Positions 7,063-7,964 of a stretch of 7,964 nt of DNA are shown piece by piece (the stretch's first letter is position 1; every line of letters begins with the position of its first letter). The stretch is from positions 1-7,964 of the forward strand of contig JAJDYK010000204.1 of assembly GCA_022825185.1 (NCBI GenBank). The letters run 5' to 3'. The position numbers and the translations under genes were made by a program. Below the pieces are notes generated by a model, which saw nothing but the letters and a program-made list of their open reading frames with translations, did not search any database and had not been told where the DNA came from. The stretch comes from Candidatus Latescibacterota bacterium. Its GTDB lineage: Bacteria > Latescibacterota > UBA2968 > UBA8231.

Positions 7063-7737
7063 ATGACCCCGAAAGAAGCCGCCGGCCGTCGCGCCGCCGA
7101 ATACATCGAAGCCGGGATGACCGTGGGCTTGGGCACTGGCTCGACCACTGAGTGGGCCATCCGCGCCCTCGGCGAGCGCGTCGCGGCCGGGCTAGCAGTC
7201 AAGGCCATCCCCACCTCGGAAGCCTCGGCCACCTTGGCTCACTCCCTCGACATTGAACTGACGACGCTCGCCGAGGTTTCCAGCGTCGATTTGACCATTG
7301 ATGGGGCCGACGAGGTCGATCCCAACCTCGACTTAATTAAAGGCCTAGGCGGCGCGCTCCTGCGCGAGAAAATCGTCGCCTCCATCACCGCGCACCAAAT
7401 CATTGTCGCCGATCCATCCAAGCTAGTCGACCGGCTCGGCACCAAATCCCCGCTGCCGGTCGAGGTCGTCCCTTGGTCTCATCCCCTCATCGCCCGGCGT
7501 CTCGAAGAGCGGGGCCTCGTCCCAGCCTTGCGCTTACAGGCACCGGACACCCCGTTTGTCACCGACAACGGCAACTACATCATCGACGCTCGCTTTCCCG
7601 AGGGGATCAACGACACCCGCGCCACCGAGTGCTGGCTCAACAGCCTGCCCGGAGTCGTAGAAAACGGCCTTTTCCTCGCAATGACCCATCTCGTAATCGT
7701 CGGTCAAGACAACGGCTTCTGTCACCTGATCAACTAA
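7063..7737 (+). CDS. rpiA: Ribose-5-phosphate isomerase A
   Basis: Interconverts ribose 5-phosphate and ribulose 5-phosphate in the non-oxidative pentose phosphate pathway. The 224-residue chain shows GLGTGSTTEWAI (22-33, phosphate loop), TSEAS (51-55), DGADEVDPNLDLIKGLGGAL (80-99) and REK (101-103). Asp80, Asp83, Lys93 and Glu102 correspond to E. coli Asp81, Asp84, Lys94 and Glu103. The KLVDRLGTKSPLPVEVVP block (120-137) and VTDNGNYIID follow. The ATG at 7063 is chosen because MTPKEAAGRRAAEYI aligns with the usual RpiA N-terminus. An upstream in-frame ATG at 7006 would add 19 residues and overlap the GNAT gene. The gap to the GNAT stop is 13 bases and no strong Shine-Dalgarno is evident. The last residues (QDNGFCHLIN) look complete. 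The identification is secure. Confidence 0.96.
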   Translation: MTPKEAAGRRAAEYIEAGMTVGLGTGSTTEWAIRALGERVAAGLAVKAIPTSEASATLAHSLDIELTTLAEVSSVDLTIDGADEVDPNLDLIKGLGGALLREKIVASITAHQIIVADPSKLVDRLGTKSPLPVEVVPWSHPLIARRLEERGLVPALRLQAPDTPFVTDNGNYIIDARFPEGINDTRATECWLNSLPGVVENGLFLAMTHLVIVGQDNGFCHLIN

Positions 7738-7741
7738 AGCT

Positions 7742-7745
7742 GAGG
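7742..7745 (+). promoter_or_regulatory. Shine-Dalgarno for the TRAP binding-protein gene
   Basis: GAGG at 7742-7745 ends four bases before the ATG at 7750. Together with the Tat motif just after that ATG, it fixes the start codon. Confidence 0.5.
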
Positions 7746-7749
7746 TTCC

Positions 7750-7964
7750 ATGCAACATTCTACACAACGCTCGCGCCGCTCTTTTCTGCAAAGCGCCCCG
7801 CTCGTTGCGACCGGTACCTTGGTCGCCTGTGGCCAAGCCGAACAGCAAGCGGCCCCTGCGGTCCAATCCCAACAGCGCTTCAAATGGAAGATGGTCACCA
7901 CCTGGCCCAAGGATTTTCCAGCCTTGGGCACCGGGGCCAACAACCTCGCCCACAGCATTGAGGC
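7750..7964 (+). CDS. TRAP transporter substrate-binding protein (DctP family), Tat-exported lipoprotein, N-terminal part
   Basis: The first 71 residues of an exported binding protein that continues beyond the window edge. Residues 8-14 read SRRSFLQ, a twin-arginine (Tat) signal. A hydrophobic stretch (16-26) leads to LVACG with a lipobox cysteine at 27, so the mature protein is probably lipid-anchored after folding in the cytoplasm. A Gln/Ala-rich linker (about 29-42) leads into FKWKMVTTWPKDFPALGTGA, the opening beta-strand and loop typical of DctP-family TRAP receptors, including types that bind 2-oxo acids or other organic acids. TRAP systems also need DctQ and DctM membrane subunits, expected downstream. 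The gene starts 12 bases after rpiA, with GAGG four bases before the ATG, so it probably shares that transcript. The ligand cannot be told from this fragment, and the family call rests on about 30 mature residues. Confidence 0.8.
   Translation, partial: MQHSTQRSRRSFLQSAPLVATGTLVACGQAEQQAAPAVQSQQRFKWKMVTTWPKDFPALGTGANNLAHSIE

Noticed and set aside
7534..7953. Antisense open frame of 139 codons across the end of rpiA and the start of the TRAP receptor
   Set aside because: It runs opposite two well-supported genes and shows no family motif.
1..7964. Search for CRISPR arrays, tRNA genes, insertion sequences, attachment sites, phage or toxin-antitoxin genes
   Set aside because: No regularly spaced repeats, cloverleaf-like segments, transposase motifs or terminal inverted repeats were seen by eye, and nearly all bases are occupied by recognised genes.

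Overview
This 7,964-base window is a compact, moderately GC-rich stretch of bacterial chromosome. All eight genes are on the + strand, and the gaps between them range from a few bases to about 120. The proteins look like those of a Gram-negative-type bacterium: an adenylylatable class I-beta glutamine synthetase, secreted CBM9-like and SUMF1-like proteins, and a Tat-exported TRAP-type binding protein. Short secreted CBM9 and SUMF1 proteins beside a large fused 2-oxoacid:ferredoxin oxidoreductase suggest an uncultured environmental lineage (Latescibacterota-like or another FCB-group or deltaproteobacterial-type genome). That placement is an impression from gene content only.

Layout. (1) 1-894 is the C-terminal two thirds of glutamine synthetase (glnA), closed by a strong intrinsic terminator at 919-953. 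(2) A candidate promoter at 959-987 starts a tight group: a secreted CBM9-like protein (1013-1807), a secreted SUMF1/FGE-fold protein without the catalytic cysteine pair (1814-2401), and peptide deformylase (def, 2406-2942). (3) A second candidate promoter with a perfect TTGACA box (2958-2985) precedes an 1,184-residue fused indolepyruvate:ferredoxin oxidoreductase-type protein (3022-6576). A GNAT acetyltransferase (6582-7049), ribose-5-phosphate isomerase A (rpiA, 7063-7737) and the start of a Tat/lipoprotein TRAP substrate-binding protein (7750 to the window edge) follow, separated by 5, 13 and 12 bases.

How the genes may work together. The second group pairs an enzyme that oxidises 2-oxo acids (probably aryl pyruvates from aromatic amino acids) to acyl-CoA and reduced ferredoxin with a TRAP receptor of a family that binds organic acids, some of them 2-oxo acids. 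A 2-oxoacid uptake and oxidation module is therefore possible but unproven, because rpiA and the GNAT gene do not obviously belong to it. The first group encodes two small exported proteins of unknown role followed by a housekeeping deformylase.

I see no CRISPR array, tRNA or rRNA, insertion sequence, phage gene or obvious defence system. Most of the window is recognisable metabolism. The points most worth a second look are the SUMF1-like protein lacking its cysteine pair, the altered second cysteine cluster of the oxidoreductase, the lipoprotein form of the TRAP receptor, and a sharp change in third-position base use between glnA and the downstream genes.
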